NCBI GenBank assembly: GCA_017409575.1
Contig: JAFQSM010000089.1
Coordinates: 1 to 64,000 of the forward strand
DNA length: 64,000 nt
Source: Clostridia bacterium
GTDB lineage: Bacteria > Bacillota > Clostridia > Monoglobales > Monoglobaceae
Direction of reading: 5' to 3'
Shown: positions 16,415 to 26,955 of the stretch, in pieces
Numbering within the stretch: the first letter of the stretch is position 1
Layout of the letters: every line of letters starts with the position of its first letter
Program-made: the position numbers and the translations under genes
Notes under the pieces: model-generated
The model's database searches: none
Seen by the model: the letters and a program-made list of their open reading frames with translations, nothing else
Told to the model about the DNA's origin: nothing

Positions 16415-17407
16415 ATGAAAAAAGAAAATATAAAGACATTGGTTTTTGCCGCAATGATGATTGCTCTTACAGCCATTTTGTTTCTTGTTTGCAGATATAT
16501 GCCGCTATTCTCTGTTTTTTCTACATTTGTCTGCGGTATTCCAATGGCTGTGTTTGCCGCAAAAAACGGACTTAAATCCGTGATACCGACACTGATTGCA
16601 ATTTTTGCTGTTTCGGTAATCATTGACGGAAATGTGATTTCGGCACTTTCGATGCTTTTTATGTCCGTTATTCCGGGATTTGCCGCAGGATATATGCAGG
16701 GCAGAAAAAAACCGTTTTTCGAAAGTTTGTTTGTTGTATGCCTTGCGGTTTGCATCGGATGGATATTTGAACTTCTGATGATAGAGGTTTTTGCATCTTC
16801 GGGAATTGAGGCTTTGTTTGACCAGGTGATGTCCGAAATGAAGCTCGCTACAGATTCACTTGTTGGCTTGATGGACGGAGCTGTGTCCCCAAATCTGAAG
16901 GTTTCGCCTGAACAAGCGGTAGATATGATTCTTGAAACTATGAAGTTTACAATGAGACTTTACTTCCCGTCTTTGATTGTGATAAGCTCAATGGTTACAG
17001 GCTACATAGTAATTCGGGTTTCGGGTTTTGTTTTAAACCGGGCAAGAATTCTGGATAGCAAAAATCCCTCGTTTTCATATTTGAAGGCTCCAAGAAGTAT
17101 GAGTACAGTTGCAATAATTTGTTATCTTTTTTATATTTTCTGGAGTCAGGAGTCGGCTTTTTGGCCAATACTTGCCAATGTTGTTACCATACTTTATACA
17201 ATCATAGGGATATGCGGCCTTTCGGTTGTTGACTTTAAGTTTAAAGCAAAAATAAAAAACGGTGTGCTGAGATTTTTGATATATCTGGCAGTCTTCTTTT
17301 TGGGGGGCGCTTTGATGGGCATTATTTCAAGTGTACTGGTTATAATTGGAATTATGGATGTAAACCGTGATTTCAGAATGATTGAGAAATCCCGCGAAGA
17401 CGCGTGA
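16415..17407 (+). CDS. DUF2232 (YybS-like) membrane protein
   Basis: This 330-residue protein has about eight membrane helices and a cytoplasmic loop (LDQVMSEMKLATDSLVGLMDG). It has the YybS/DUF2232 arrangement and, as in many Firmicutes, precedes the GdpP-type phosphodiesterase and rplI. Its function is not established; S-component-like transporter folds have been proposed for the family. I chose ATG 16415 (GAGG 7 bases upstream) over GTG 16412. Its stop is 16 bases before the next gene. Confidence 0.85.
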   Translation: MKKENIKTLVFAAMMIALTAILFLVCRYMPLFSVFSTFVCGIPMAVFAAKNGLKSVIPTLIAIFAVSVIIDGNVISALSMLFMSVIPGFAAGYMQGRKKPFFESLFVVCLAVCIGWIFELLMIEVFASSGIEALFDQVMSEMKLATDSLVGLMDGAVSPNLKVSPEQAVDMILETMKFTMRLYFPSLIVISSMVTGYIVIRVSGFVLNRARILDSKNPSFSYLKAPRSMSTVAIICYLFYIFWSQESAFWPILANVVTILYTIIGICGLSVVDFKFKAKIKNGVLRFLIYLAVFFLGGALMGIISSVLVIIGIMDVNRDFRMIEKSREDA

Positions 17408-17423
17408 TAGGAGGCTGATTTTT

Positions 17424-19433
17424 ATGAAGTCAGAGAATTCGACAATACAGGATTTTTATAATATAAAAAAGCAGTATTTAAAGCTCACTATTTATACAAT
17501 TGTCAGTTTGGGATTTGCGGCTGTTTTGGCACTTAAGCAAAGACCTGAAGCAATATGGTGGTTTGCTTTTACGGCAATAATTGTTTTTCTTGAAGCTTAT
17601 TTGATAAATAAAAAGCACTACAAATTTGTTAAATATATCGAAAACCTGGATTTTTGCCTGAATGACAATTCGCGTGGTACACTTTTTAATTATCCGGCAC
17701 CTCTTGTTATTACAAATATGCTGGGGAACATCACCTGGTACAATGAAAATTTTGGAAAAATTGTGGGAGAGGGCGAGCTTTTTGGCAGGTCTCTTTCCGA
17801 AATTATCCCTGAACTCAGGGCTGATAAGTTTGCCAAAGATGAAGAACAGACTCATATAAATCTTAAAATAGGCGAAAACCATTACGAAGTGTGGGGAAAT
17901 ATCGCTCGCAGTCACAAATCTGCTAAGCGTGAAAGCCTGGTGGTATTTTATTTTATTGACAAAACTGCCGAGAGTGCTGCAATCAGAATTCGCGAAGAAG
18001 AAAGAATGATTGAGTGCTTTGTGTTTATAGACAATTATGACGAGGTTCTGAAAGAAACAGCAGATTCAAATCATGGAGCTTTGCTTGGTGAAATAGAGCA
18101 AAAGATAACATCCTGGGCAGCACTTGGCAACGGAGTTTTGAAAAAATATGAGCGTGACAAGTTTATTGTATTTTTCACGAACAAAAATTTTGAAAAAATA
18201 ATGGAAAACAAGTTTTCCGTTCTTGATGAGGCAAGGTCAATAAATCACGAAAACAAGATTCCCGTTACTTTGAGTATTGGTGTCGGGAAAATGGGTGAGG
18301 ATGTTGCCGAGACCGACAAGTTTGCCAGACTTGCGATTGATATGGCTCTTGGCCGAGGTGGTGACCAGGTTGTTATTCGTGACAACGCAAACTTTACATT
18401 CTTTGGCGCAAAAACACGGGAAATCGAAAAACGCACAAAGGTAAAAGCAAGAGTTGTTGCACATGCCCTGCGCGAGCTTGTGGACCATTCACGAAATGTT
18501 ATCATTATGGGTCATGCAAATTCTGATATGGATTCAGTTGGTGCCGCTATAGGTCTTTTCAAATCAGTGAAAAGCCGTGGCAAAGATGCATTTATAGTTG
18601 TTGATTCGGCAAAAAACAATGCAAAACCTTTGATAAAAGAATTTTCGGCTTTGCCTGAATATGAAAATGCATTTATTTCTGCCGAGCAGGCTCTCAATAC
18701 ATTCAGTGTCGAGACACTGGTTGTGGTTCTGGATGTTCACAGACCCGGTATGGTTGAATGCCCCGAACTTTTGAAACACGCAAAAAATATTGTCCTTATT
18801 GACCACCACCGCAGGAGTGAGGATTTTATCGAAAATGCTGCACTCGTATATCACGAGCCTTATGCATCCTCGACCTGCGAAATGATAACCGAGATTATTC
18901 AGTATATCCAGGAGGGCCAAAGGCTTACCAAACAAGAGGCAGAGGCTCTTTATGCAGGTATCTTTATGGATACTAAGGGCTTTACCTTTAAGGCAGGTGT
19001 AAGAACATTTGAAGCCGCGTCATACCTCAGACGAATGGGTGTTGACCCTGTTAATGTGCGAAGACTCTTTAAGAGCGATATAAAAAGCTGCGTAGCAAAG
19101 GCAGAAATTATTAAGACAGCGGCAATTTATCGTGGGAATATCGCTTTTTCGTATCTTTATGAAGAATGCCCCGATATGTCGGTGACCATTGCTCAGGCAG
19201 CAGATGAACTTTTGGATATTGCCGGCGTTGAGGCATCGTTCGTTTTGGCAAAGTCAGGCAACCGTGTGCTTATAAGCGGTCGTTCGCTTGATTCGATAAA
19301 TGTTCAGGTTATACTCGAAAAGCTTGGTGGAGGCGGACATATAACAATCGCAGGAGCCCAGATTGTTGATGTAACAATTGAAGAAGCTGACGAGCTTCTT
19401 AAAAATGCCATCGATGAAGTACTAAGTCAGTAA
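17424..19433 (+). CDS. gdpP: Cyclic-di-AMP phosphodiesterase GdpP/YybT
   Basis: I start at ATG 17424, with AGGAGG 9 bases upstream; 669 residues. Domains in order: two membrane helices (about 20-65), a PAS domain (about 85-175), a degenerate GGDEF domain (about 190-320), then DHH/DHHA1. [15 protein letters not shown] and [10 protein letters not shown] give the metal-binding residues, and [12 protein letters not shown] lies near the end. It hydrolyses the second messenger c-di-AMP, which sets potassium, turgor and wall homeostasis. It sits between DUF2232 and rplI, as in many Firmicutes. Confidence 0.95.
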   Translation: MKSENSTIQDFYNIKKQYLKLTIYTIVSLGFAAVLALKQRPEAIWWFAFTAIIVFLEAYLINKKHYKFVKYIENLDFCLNDNSRGTLFNYPAPLVITNMLGNITWYNENFGKIVGEGELFGRSLSEIIPELRADKFAKDEEQTHINLKIGENHYEVWGNIARSHKSAKRESLVVFYFIDKTAESAAIRIREEERMIECFVFIDNYDEVLKETADSNHGALLGEIEQKITSWAALGNGVLKKYERDKFIVFFTNKNFEKIMENKFSVLDEARSINHENKIPVTLSIGVGKMGEDVAETDKFARLAIDMALGRGGDQVVIRDNANFTFFGAKTREIEKRTKVKARVVAHALRELVDHSRNVIIMGHANSDMDSVGAAIGLFKSVKSRGKDAFIVVDSAKNNAKPLIKEFSALPEYENAFISAEQALNTFSVETLVVVLDVHRPGMVECPELLKHAKNIVLIDHHRRSEDFIENAALVYHEPYASSTCEMITEIIQYIQEGQRLTKQEAEALYAGIFMDTKGFTFKAGVRTFEAASYLRRMGVDPVNVRRLFKSDIKSCVAKAEIIKTAAIYRGNIAFSYLYEECPDMSVTIAQAADELLDIAGVEASFVLAKSGNRVLISGRSLDSINVQVILEKLGGGGHITIAGAQIVDVTIEEADELLKNAIDEVLSQ

Positions 19434-19450
19434 ATCAGGAGGAGAAATAT

Positions 19451-19900
19451 ATGAAAGTAGTATTGTTGAAAGATGTAAAAGCTCAGGGAAAAAAAGGTGA
19501 CCTTATTGATGTAAGTGATGGTTATGCGCGAAACTTTTTGCTTCCCAAGGGACTTGCAAAAGAGGCTAACAGCCAGGTTCTTAATGAACTTGAGGGTAAA
19601 AAAGAAGCGGCGGCTTATCACAGAAATGTTGAAGAAGAAAAAGCCCGTAATATAGCCGAAAGAATGAAAGAAATTATAGTGAAGCTTGAAGCAAAAGCCG
19701 GTGCGGGAGGGAAACTTTTTGGTTCTATAACATCAAAAGATGTGTCCGAGGCACTGAAAGCTCAGTTCAATATTGATATAGACAAGCGCAAGCTTGACCT
19801 TAAAGATGGCATAAAGGTTTGTGGCACGACGGAAGTGCCTGTCAAACTTTATCCCGGAATAACAGGTACATTCAGAGTGAGTATTACCGAGAAAAAATAG
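19451..19900 (+). CDS. rplI: 50S ribosomal protein L9
   Basis: This 149-residue protein begins [17 protein letters not shown] and has the L9 N-terminal signature [15 protein letters not shown] long connecting helix and a C-terminal rRNA-binding domain ([16 protein letters not shown]) follow. Length is normal. It lies 17 bases after gdpP with SD AGGAGG and just before dnaB, a common order in Bacillota. Confidence 0.98.
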   Translation: MKVVLLKDVKAQGKKGDLIDVSDGYARNFLLPKGLAKEANSQVLNELEGKKEAAAYHRNVEEEKARNIAERMKEIIVKLEAKAGAGGKLFGSITSKDVSEALKAQFNIDIDKRKLDLKDGIKVCGTTEVPVKLYPGITGTFRVSITEKK

Positions 19901-19935
19901 GTTTTAAAAAGAAGTTAACAAAGGAGGGGACCATA

Positions 19936-21294
19936 TTGGATGAAAAGATGAATACCGAGCTTTTGGGTTATGAGCGAACAATGCCATACAGCCGCGAGGC
20001 AGAACAGTCTGTACTCGGTGCAATGCTTTTGGATGCAAAGTGTATCCCGGATATAATGAATGTTTGCAAAGCCGACGATTTTTATATTGAAAGGCATAAA
20101 GAACTTTATCTCACTTTGCTTGACCTTTACAATATGGGAAAACCCATAGATATAGTTACAATAAAGGAGCATCTTACTTTAAGAGGAACCTTTGATGCAA
20201 TTGGGGGCCTTCCGTTTGTTATGGAGACAATGAATGTTGTACCCACAACAAGAAATTCCAAACATTATGCTGCTATTGTTGCCGAAAAGGCGGTTGCAAG
20301 AAAGCTTATAAAAATTGCAGAAAATGTTTCGGAGCAGTGCTACCGTGGTGACAGCGAAATTGAGTCTGTTATTGCACAGACCGAACAATCGATTATAGAC
20401 ATAGCAGGCGACAGAAACACAAACGGTCCTGTTCATATCAGGTCGTTTATTGGTCAGAGTGTCGAAAAGTTGTCGGAGCTTTCGAACAACAAAGACGATA
20501 TAACAGGTATATCCACAGGGTTTATTGATGTGGACAAGCGAACTGCCGGTCTTCATGGGTCAGAGCTTATTCTGATTGCGGCACGACCCGGTATGGGTAA
20601 AACAAGCTTTGCGCTAAACATTGCGCAGAATGCGGCAATTCAAAGCGGAACAACCGTTGCAATCTTCAACCTCGAAATGCCAGGCATACAGCTTGCAAAT
20701 CGTATGCTTTCGAGTGAGGCAATGGTCAATTCTGAGTCTTTGAAAAAAGGCAATATAAAAGATGAAGAATGGGAAAAAATTGGCGAGGCAGTAGATGTTC
20801 TCAGCCAGGCTGAAATATATATTGATGATACTTCTGCAATTACTGTAGCAGAAATCTGCGCAAGATGCCGAAAACTTAAGCTTGAAAAAAATCTTGGAAT
20901 GGTTGTTATTGACTATATTCAGCTTATCAGCTCAAAAGGTTCGGGTAAAAGCCGCGAACAAGAGGTATCAGAAATTTCGCGTTCACTCAAAGTCCTTTCT
21001 AAAGAACTTAACATACCGGTAATTGCGCTTTCTCAGCTTAATCGTTCGGTAGAAAAACGAGATGTCAAAGAGCCTGCGCTCAGCGACCTTCGTGAATCTG
21101 GTTCAATCGAGCAGGACGCAGATATGGTTATGTTCCTCTATCGCGAGGGTTACTACAATGACGAGGCAGAGGAGCCAAACAAGACAAAATGTATTTTTGC
21201 AAAGCACAGAAACGGTGAAACAGGTTATGAATTTTTGACCTGGCTTGGCGAATATACAAAATTCTCTAACTGGAGTGGAAGCCGTGAGTATTAG
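19936..21294 (+). CDS. dnaB: Replicative DNA helicase
   Basis: This 452-residue hexameric helicase opens the replication fork. The N-terminal domain begins around YSREAEQSVLGAML. The RecA-like motor has Walker A ARPGMGKTSFALNIA, Walker B VVIDYIQLI and the motif SDLRESGSIEQDADMV. I chose the TTG at 19936 because AGGAGG lies 8 bases upstream, while the first in-frame ATG (19948) is 20 bases away from it. It ends 11 bases into the tilS gene. Confidence 0.97.
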   Translation: MDEKMNTELLGYERTMPYSREAEQSVLGAMLLDAKCIPDIMNVCKADDFYIERHKELYLTLLDLYNMGKPIDIVTIKEHLTLRGTFDAIGGLPFVMETMNVVPTTRNSKHYAAIVAEKAVARKLIKIAENVSEQCYRGDSEIESVIAQTEQSIIDIAGDRNTNGPVHIRSFIGQSVEKLSELSNNKDDITGISTGFIDVDKRTAGLHGSELILIAARPGMGKTSFALNIAQNAAIQSGTTVAIFNLEMPGIQLANRMLSSEAMVNSESLKKGNIKDEEWEKIGEAVDVLSQAEIYIDDTSAITVAEICARCRKLKLEKNLGMVVIDYIQLISSKGSGKSREQEVSEISRSLKVLSKELNIPVIALSQLNRSVEKRDVKEPALSDLRESGSIEQDADMVMFLYREGYYNDEAEEPNKTKCIFAKHRNGETGYEFLTWLGEYTKFSNWSGSREY

Positions 21295-22687
21295 TGCAAT
21301 AGTTCTCAAAACGGTAACTGAATATGATATGCTTGAAAAGGGAGACAAAGTTCTGGCTGCCGTTTCGGGCGGTGCAGATTCGGTCTGTATGCTGCATATA
21401 CTCAATCGTTTGAAAAATGATTTGGGATTTTCACTTGCCTGCGCCCATGTCAATCATGGACTGAGGGGTGAAGCTGCTGACAAAGATGAATCTTTTGTAA
21501 AGGATTTGTGCGACAGAGAGGGAATACCTTTTTATTCACAAAGGTTTGATGTTGCGACGATTGCTGCAGAGAGAAAACTTACGGTGGAAGAAGCCGGAAG
21601 ATATGTAAGATATAAGTTTTTTGATGAACTCAGACAAAAGTACGGCTTTGACAAAATTGCCACAGCCCATAACAAAAATGACAATGCCGAGACAGTTCTT
21701 ATGCGCATAATAAGAGGAACGGGCATAGATGGACTGTCGGGAATAGACTATGTAAGAGGCGACGGCGTGATACGCCCGGTACTTGATGTATCAAGAAAAG
21801 AGATTGAGGAATACTGCAAGGTTTATTCGCTTTCTTACTGCACGGATGCTACAAATGCTGACAACGATTATACACGAAACAAAATCCGAAATCAGCTTAT
21901 CCCTTATATCGAAAAAGAATTCAACAGCGCGGTGACAGATTCGCTTGTCAGACTTTCGGCAAATGCTGATGAGGACAGCCGCTTTTTAAAAGGTTATGCA
22001 AAACGCCTTTTTGAAAGACTTGGGAGTCCCCTGCCAAACCGAAAGCCAAACTGTTTACACATCGAGTCATTGAGAATGCTGGACAAAAGTATTGCGACAA
22101 GAGTGGTAAGGCTCGCTGCAGAGAGGTCCTGCAAAGATGTAAAGCTTGAAAGATGCCATATGGAAAGCATATTTGAACTTCTTGACAAGCCAACAGGTGC
22201 ATCAATTGATCTTCCTCAAAAATTAAGAGCAGAGATTGCTTACGGCTGGCTGACTTTTCTGGGCCCTGAGGACGAAAAAAAGATTTTGGCGAATGACGAT
22301 TTTTTTGCAGAAATCTCGGTAGGAGAATCGGTTTTTATTGATTCTCTGGGCAAAAGTATTTCAATCCGCGAAGAGTCTGTGCCATACCAATGCAGACCCA
22401 ACGAAATCGCGGCAGATCTTGACAAAATAGGAAACAAACTGCTTTTTCTGCGAAGCCGTCGCGAGGGTGATAAAATAGTATTTTTTGCCGATGGCAGAAC
22501 AAAAAAGATAAAAAAGATTTTTATAGATGACAAAATTCCTCAAAAGGACCGGAATAAAATTCCGTTACTTGCGACCGGCGACGAGATAATTGCGATAGCA
22601 GGAAGCCGTGTGAATGAAAAGTATAAAATAACAAAAGATACAGAGAGGATGCTGGTGATAGAATATGGAACTTTTAGCGAAGAGTAA
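21284..22687 (+). CDS. tilS: tRNA(Ile)-lysidine synthase
   Basis: This 467-residue ATP-dependent enzyme converts C34 of the tRNA(Ile) CAU anticodon to lysidine. The PP-loop is AAVSGGADSVCML near the N-terminus, followed by TAHNKNDNAETVLMRIIRGTG. The C-terminal TilS domains include DKIPQKDRNKIPLL. I take GTG 21284 with GGAG 8 bases upstream; it overlaps dnaB by 11 bases. Its last 23 bases overlap hpt, a pairing common in Bacillota. Confidence 0.95.
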   Translation: MSISAIVLKTVTEYDMLEKGDKVLAAVSGGADSVCMLHILNRLKNDLGFSLACAHVNHGLRGEAADKDESFVKDLCDREGIPFYSQRFDVATIAAERKLTVEEAGRYVRYKFFDELRQKYGFDKIATAHNKNDNAETVLMRIIRGTGIDGLSGIDYVRGDGVIRPVLDVSRKEIEEYCKVYSLSYCTDATNADNDYTRNKIRNQLIPYIEKEFNSAVTDSLVRLSANADEDSRFLKGYAKRLFERLGSPLPNRKPNCLHIESLRMLDKSIATRVVRLAAERSCKDVKLERCHMESIFELLDKPTGASIDLPQKLRAEIAYGWLTFLGPEDEKKILANDDFFAEISVGESVFIDSLGKSISIREESVPYQCRPNEIAADLDKIGNKLLFLRSRREGDKIVFFADGRTKKIKKIFIDDKIPQKDRNKIPLLATGDEIIAIAGSRVNEKYKITKDTERMLVIEYGTFSEE

Positions 22688-23192
22688 AGTTTTGATAGAC
22701 GAAGCCACTCTTGACAAGCGCCTTGACGAAATTGCCGAAGAGATAAACCGTGATTTCGCAGGCGAGAAAGTAATTGTTGTAGGCGTTCTTAAAGGTGCTT
22801 TTATGTTTATGAGTGACCTCTTGAAAAAGATAAAGCTTGACACAGAAGTCTACTTTTTAAAGGCAGAGAGCTATGGCTCGGGGACCGAGGCTTCAGGAAC
22901 TGTTAAAATCACTAAGGATATTGAATGTGATATCGCAGGTAAAAATATTATTGTCGTTGAAGATATCATCGACAGCGGTTATACCATGCGTGAAGTTTTC
23001 AAAATTCTGGATGGGCGCAACCCCAAAAGCCTTAAGCTTTGTTCCTGCCTGAGCAAGCCGGACAGACGCGAGTGCGAAATAAAAATAGACTATCTCGGAT
23101 TTGAAGTCCCTGATAAGTTTGTTATCGGTTATGGACTTGATTATGCCGAAAAGTACAGAAATTTGCCGTATATCGGTTACATAGAACAGTAA
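22665..23192 (+). CDS. hpt: Hypoxanthine phosphoribosyltransferase
   Basis: This 175-residue purine-salvage enzyme converts hypoxanthine or guanine to IMP or GMP. The PRPP-binding loop is VVEDIIDSGYTM, and VLKGAFMFMSDLL and LKAESYGSGTEASG match the family. The start lies inside the end of tilS (23-base overlap), so translation is probably coupled. Confidence 0.96.
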   Translation: MELLAKSKVLIDEATLDKRLDEIAEEINRDFAGEKVIVVGVLKGAFMFMSDLLKKIKLDTEVYFLKAESYGSGTEASGTVKITKDIECDIAGKNIIVVEDIIDSGYTMREVFKILDGRNPKSLKLCSCLSKPDRRECEIKIDYLGFEVPDKFVIGYGLDYAEKYRNLPYIGYIEQ

Positions 23193-23228
23193 ATTTAAGC
23201 GAAAGAAAAAGAAAGGATTGAAATTTAA

Positions 23229-24686
23229 ATGTCAACACCAGAAGTAAGAACAAGATTTGCACCAAGCCCGACAGGTTATATGCACATAGGGAATTTAAGA
23301 ACTGCACTTTATGCATATCTTTTGGCAAAATCAAATGACGGGAAATTTATTTTAAGAATTGAGGATACCGACCAGGAAAGATATGTTGACGGTGCCGTTG
23401 ATGTTATTTACAGAACAATGAAGGATACCGGACTTATCCATGACGAAGGTCCGGACATTGGCGGAGATTACGGTCCATATATCCAAAGCGAAAGACGAAA
23501 CCTTTACAAGGAATATGCCGAAAAACTGGTGGAAAGCGGCCACGCATATTACTGTTTTTGTGACAAAGAAAGACTGGAAGAACTTCGTGCACATCAGACA
23601 GTAATGAAGGTGCCGACAAAATACGACGGACTTTGCAGCAAGCTCTCAAAAGAAGAAATTCAGGCAAAGCTTGACGCGGGTGTTCCTTATGTTATAAGAC
23701 AAAAAATGCCCAAAACCGGAAAGACTGTTTTTCAGGACGAAGTTTTTGGTGAGATTTCGGTTGAAAATGCAATCCTTGACGACAATGTTTTGCTTAAAGC
23801 AGATGGTCTTCCCACATACAACTTTGCAAATGTAATTGATGACCATCTTATGAATATTACACACATTATCCGCGGTAGCGAATATCTTTCGTCAACACCA
23901 AAATACAATCTTTTGTACGAGGCATTTGGCTGGGAAATCCCCAAATACATTCATGTATCACCTGTTATGAAAGATGCAAACAACAAGCTTTCAAAGCGTC
24001 ACGGCGATGCATCATATGAAGATTTTATTGCAAAAGGATATCTTAAAGAGGCGATTATAAACTACATTGCACTTCTTGGCTGGGCTCCCGGAGACGAAAG
24101 AGAGAAGTTTACAATGGAAGAACTTCGTCAGGCTTTCAATGTAAAAGGTATAAGCAAGTCACCTGCAATATTTGATGAAAAGAAACTTGCATGGCTGAAC
24201 GGCGAATATATAAGGGAACTCTCGGCTGAAGATTTTCACAAAATGGCACTTCCTTATTATGAGGGAGTGATTACAAACCCGGACATTGATTTGACTGCAG
24301 TATCAGAGCTTTTGCAGCCAAGATGCGAAAAACTTTCGGATATTCCCGAACAGGTCGACTTCTTTGACAATCTTCCCGAGTATGACAACGAACTTTATAC
24401 TCATAAAAAGATGAAGACCAACCCCGAGAATTCACTTGAGGCTCTTAATGCTGTACTTCCTGTACTGGAAGGTATCACAGAGTGGACAAAAGAGAACATT
24501 CATGACGAGCTGATTGCTCTTGTAGAAAAAATGGAACTCAAAAACGGCAGAATTTTGTGGCCGGTAAGAGTTGCTGTTTCGGGCAAGGCGTTTACACCCG
24601 GCGGAGGTGTGGAACTTGCTTATATCTTAGGCAAGGATGAAAGTATTGTCCGCATAAGAAAAGGTATTGAACAACTTTCTAAATAA
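23229..24686 (+). CDS. gltX: Glutamyl-tRNA synthetase
   Basis: This 485-residue class I synthetase has the HIGH-type motif [12 protein letters not shown] near the N-terminus and the KMSKS-type loop KLSKRHG at about residue 255. The C-terminal anticodon-binding region is of normal length. It charges tRNA(Glu), and possibly tRNA(Gln) in a non-discriminating form, which the sequence alone does not settle. SD GAAAGGA. Part of the + strand run after hpt. Confidence 0.97.
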   Translation: MSTPEVRTRFAPSPTGYMHIGNLRTALYAYLLAKSNDGKFILRIEDTDQERYVDGAVDVIYRTMKDTGLIHDEGPDIGGDYGPYIQSERRNLYKEYAEKLVESGHAYYCFCDKERLEELRAHQTVMKVPTKYDGLCSKLSKEEIQAKLDAGVPYVIRQKMPKTGKTVFQDEVFGEISVENAILDDNVLLKADGLPTYNFANVIDDHLMNITHIIRGSEYLSSTPKYNLLYEAFGWEIPKYIHVSPVMKDANNKLSKRHGDASYEDFIAKGYLKEAIINYIALLGWAPGDEREKFTMEELRQAFNVKGISKSPAIFDEKKLAWLNGEYIRELSAEDFHKMALPYYEGVITNPDIDLTAVSELLQPRCEKLSDIPEQVDFFDNLPEYDNELYTHKKMKTNPENSLEALNAVLPVLEGITEWTKENIHDELIALVEKMELKNGRILWPVRVAVSGKAFTPGGGVELAYILGKDESIVRIRKGIEQLSK

Positions 24687-24711
24687 CTATTACAGATTGG
24701 ACTGATAAAAA

Positions 24712-25908
24712 ATGGATATTACATCAAAACTTTCGGACAAGGTAAAACACCTTGAAGCATCATCTATAAGAGAAATATTTAAGCTTCTTGCAAAGCCGGG
24801 AATAATAAGCTTTGCAGGAGGGGCACCCGACCCCAATTTGTTTCCCAAAAAGGAATTTGCTGAAATAGCAAAAGAAATTTTGGAAAACGAAGGAAATACT
24901 GCACTTCAGTACGGAATTACCGAGGGTTATGCTCCGCTCAGAGAATGGACAAAGGAAAGACTTGTAAGCCAGGGTATACTTGATGCAGATGATGATGTTA
25001 TTATTGTCAGCGGTGGACAGCAGGGTATAGATCTTGCAAGCAAATCGCTTATCAACCCCGGTGACGGTGTTGTTTGCGAAGAACCAAGCTTTATCGGAGG
25101 ACTAAACTGCTTCAGATCATACAATGCTCAGCTTTTTGGCGTACCGATGGAAGACGATGGTATTGATACCGATGCACTTGAAAATCTGCTTAAAGAGCAC
25201 AGCAACATAAAGCTTCTTTATACAATTTCGACTTTCCAGAATCCGTCTGGAATAACATCTTCTTTGGAAAAAAGAAAGAAACTTTTGGAGCTTGCCGAAA
25301 AATATGACTTTTTGATTTATGAAGATAACCCCTATGGCGAACTGAGATTTTCGGGCGAGGAGGTTCCGACTATCAAGTCACTGGATAAGTCGGGCAGAGT
25401 AATTTACTTTGGTTCATTCTCAAAAATTCTTGCCCCGGGTATGCGTCTTGGCTTTACCTCGGCAAAGGCAGAGCTTCTTGAAAGGATGATTATCTGCAAA
25501 CAGACACAGGATGTTCACACAAATGTTCTTTCGCAGATGATTGCATACAAATTTGTTACAAAATATTCCATTGACGAGCATATCGCAAAACTGCGCCAGG
25601 TTTACGGCAAAAAGTGCAAGCTTATGATGGAAACTATGGACAAATGCTTTCCGGAGTCGGTGAAGCATACCTGTCCCCAGGGCGGATTGTTCCTTTATTG
25701 CACAATGCCTGACGGCTTTGACAGCAAGGAATTTATGAAAAAAGCTCTTGAGAAAAATGTTGCATTTGTTCCCGGTACATCGTGTATGATTGATGACAAA
25801 GCAACTTACAGCACATTCCGCATGAACTATTCGACCGCAAGTGAGGAAGAGATAGTAAAGGGAGTAACATTACTTGGTGAAGTTCTTCATGATTATATGG
25901 GGGTGTAA
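24712..25908 (+). CDS. PLP-dependent aminotransferase (2-aminoadipate / MocR-like fold I)
   Basis: This 398-residue aminotransferase has no regulatory HTH. The PLP lysine is in GSFSKILAPGMRLG. Other family motifs are ISFAGGAPDPNLFP, GGQQGIDLASK, YEDNPYGELRF and FRMNYS at the end. It is close to LysN/2-aminoadipate and aromatic aminotransferases, but the substrate cannot be decided here. The SD is weak. It is followed 3 bases later by trpS. Confidence 0.9.
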   Translation: MDITSKLSDKVKHLEASSIREIFKLLAKPGIISFAGGAPDPNLFPKKEFAEIAKEILENEGNTALQYGITEGYAPLREWTKERLVSQGILDADDDVIIVSGGQQGIDLASKSLINPGDGVVCEEPSFIGGLNCFRSYNAQLFGVPMEDDGIDTDALENLLKEHSNIKLLYTISTFQNPSGITSSLEKRKKLLELAEKYDFLIYEDNPYGELRFSGEEVPTIKSLDKSGRVIYFGSFSKILAPGMRLGFTSAKAELLERMIICKQTQDVHTNVLSQMIAYKFVTKYSIDEHIAKLRQVYGKKCKLMMETMDKCFPESVKHTCPQGGLFLYCTMPDGFDSKEFMKKALEKNVAFVPGTSCMIDDKATYSTFRMNYSTASEEEIVKGVTLLGEVLHDYMGV

Positions 25909-25911
25909 GAA

Positions 25912-26931
25912 ATGTCGGAAATTATACAGGCAGTACCTAAAAAGCGAATTTTAAGCGGAATTCAGCCATCGGGAGCACTTACCTTAGGTAACTATGTAGG
26001 CGCGCTTAGAAACTGGGTGCAGCTTCAAAAGGAAGATATATACGAAAGCTATTATATGATAGCGGACCTTCATGCCATAACTGTTCGTCAGGAACCGAAG
26101 GACCTTCGGAAAAATTGTATGGATTTGCTGGCAATTTTTCTTGCCTGCGGTCTTGATGGCGAAAAGGAGCCGATTTTCTTCCAGTCACATGTGCCCGAAC
26201 ACACACAGCTCGGCTGGGTTCTTGACTGCAATACCTATATGGGCGAACTGTCGAGAATGACACAGTTTAAGGACAAAAGCCGCAAGCATGCCGACAACAT
26301 AAATGCGGGACTCTTTACATACCCTTCACTTATGGCGGCAGATATACTCTTGTATCAAGCTGATTTGGTGCCTGTCGGCAAGGACCAGAAACAGCATCTT
26401 GAACTGACACGCGATTTGGCAAACAGATTCAATAATGCATACAGTGATACATTTAAAGTTCCCGAGCCTTATATTCCCAAGGTTGGAGCAAAAATTATGA
26501 GTCTTCAGGAGCCAACTCAAAAGATGTCAAAATCTGACCCCAATGAGAATTCTTACATTTTGCTTCTTGACTCGGTCGACAAGATTGTCAAAAAGATAAA
26601 GAGAGCAGTTACAGATTCAGAAGCAAAGGTTTGTTGCGGAGAGGGCAAAGAGGGTATTGAAAACCTGATGAGCATTTACTCTGCAATGACAGGAAAGTCT
26701 TTTGATGAGATTACTCTTGAATTTGACGGTAAAGGCTATGGAGACTTTAAAGAAAAGGTTGCCGAAGCAGTTGTCGAGACATTAAAGCCAATACAGGAAA
26801 GATATCAGGACCTTATGAAAAACAAGGATTATCTTGAGCAGATCTACAAAACAGGTGCCGAAAGAGCACGGTATACTGCAAGAAAAACCGTCTCAAAGGT
26901 ATACCGCAAGGTAGGATTTATTCAAGGATAG
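25912..26931 (+). CDS. trpS: Tryptophanyl-tRNA synthetase
   Basis: This 339-residue class I synthetase has the HIGH-like motif SGIQPSGALTLGNYVGA at the N-terminus and the KMSKS loop TQKMSKSDPNEN near residue 205. Length is normal. It lies directly after the aminotransferase, so the two are likely co-translated. Confidence 0.97.
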   Translation: MSEIIQAVPKKRILSGIQPSGALTLGNYVGALRNWVQLQKEDIYESYYMIADLHAITVRQEPKDLRKNCMDLLAIFLACGLDGEKEPIFFQSHVPEHTQLGWVLDCNTYMGELSRMTQFKDKSRKHADNINAGLFTYPSLMAADILLYQADLVPVGKDQKQHLELTRDLANRFNNAYSDTFKVPEPYIPKVGAKIMSLQEPTQKMSKSDPNENSYILLLDSVDKIVKKIKRAVTDSEAKVCCGEGKEGIENLMSIYSAMTGKSFDEITLEFDGKGYGDFKEKVAEAVVETLKPIQERYQDLMKNKDYLEQIYKTGAERARYTARKTVSKVYRKVGFIQG

Positions 26932-26955
26932 TATTATTTGGAGGACTAAAGAAAA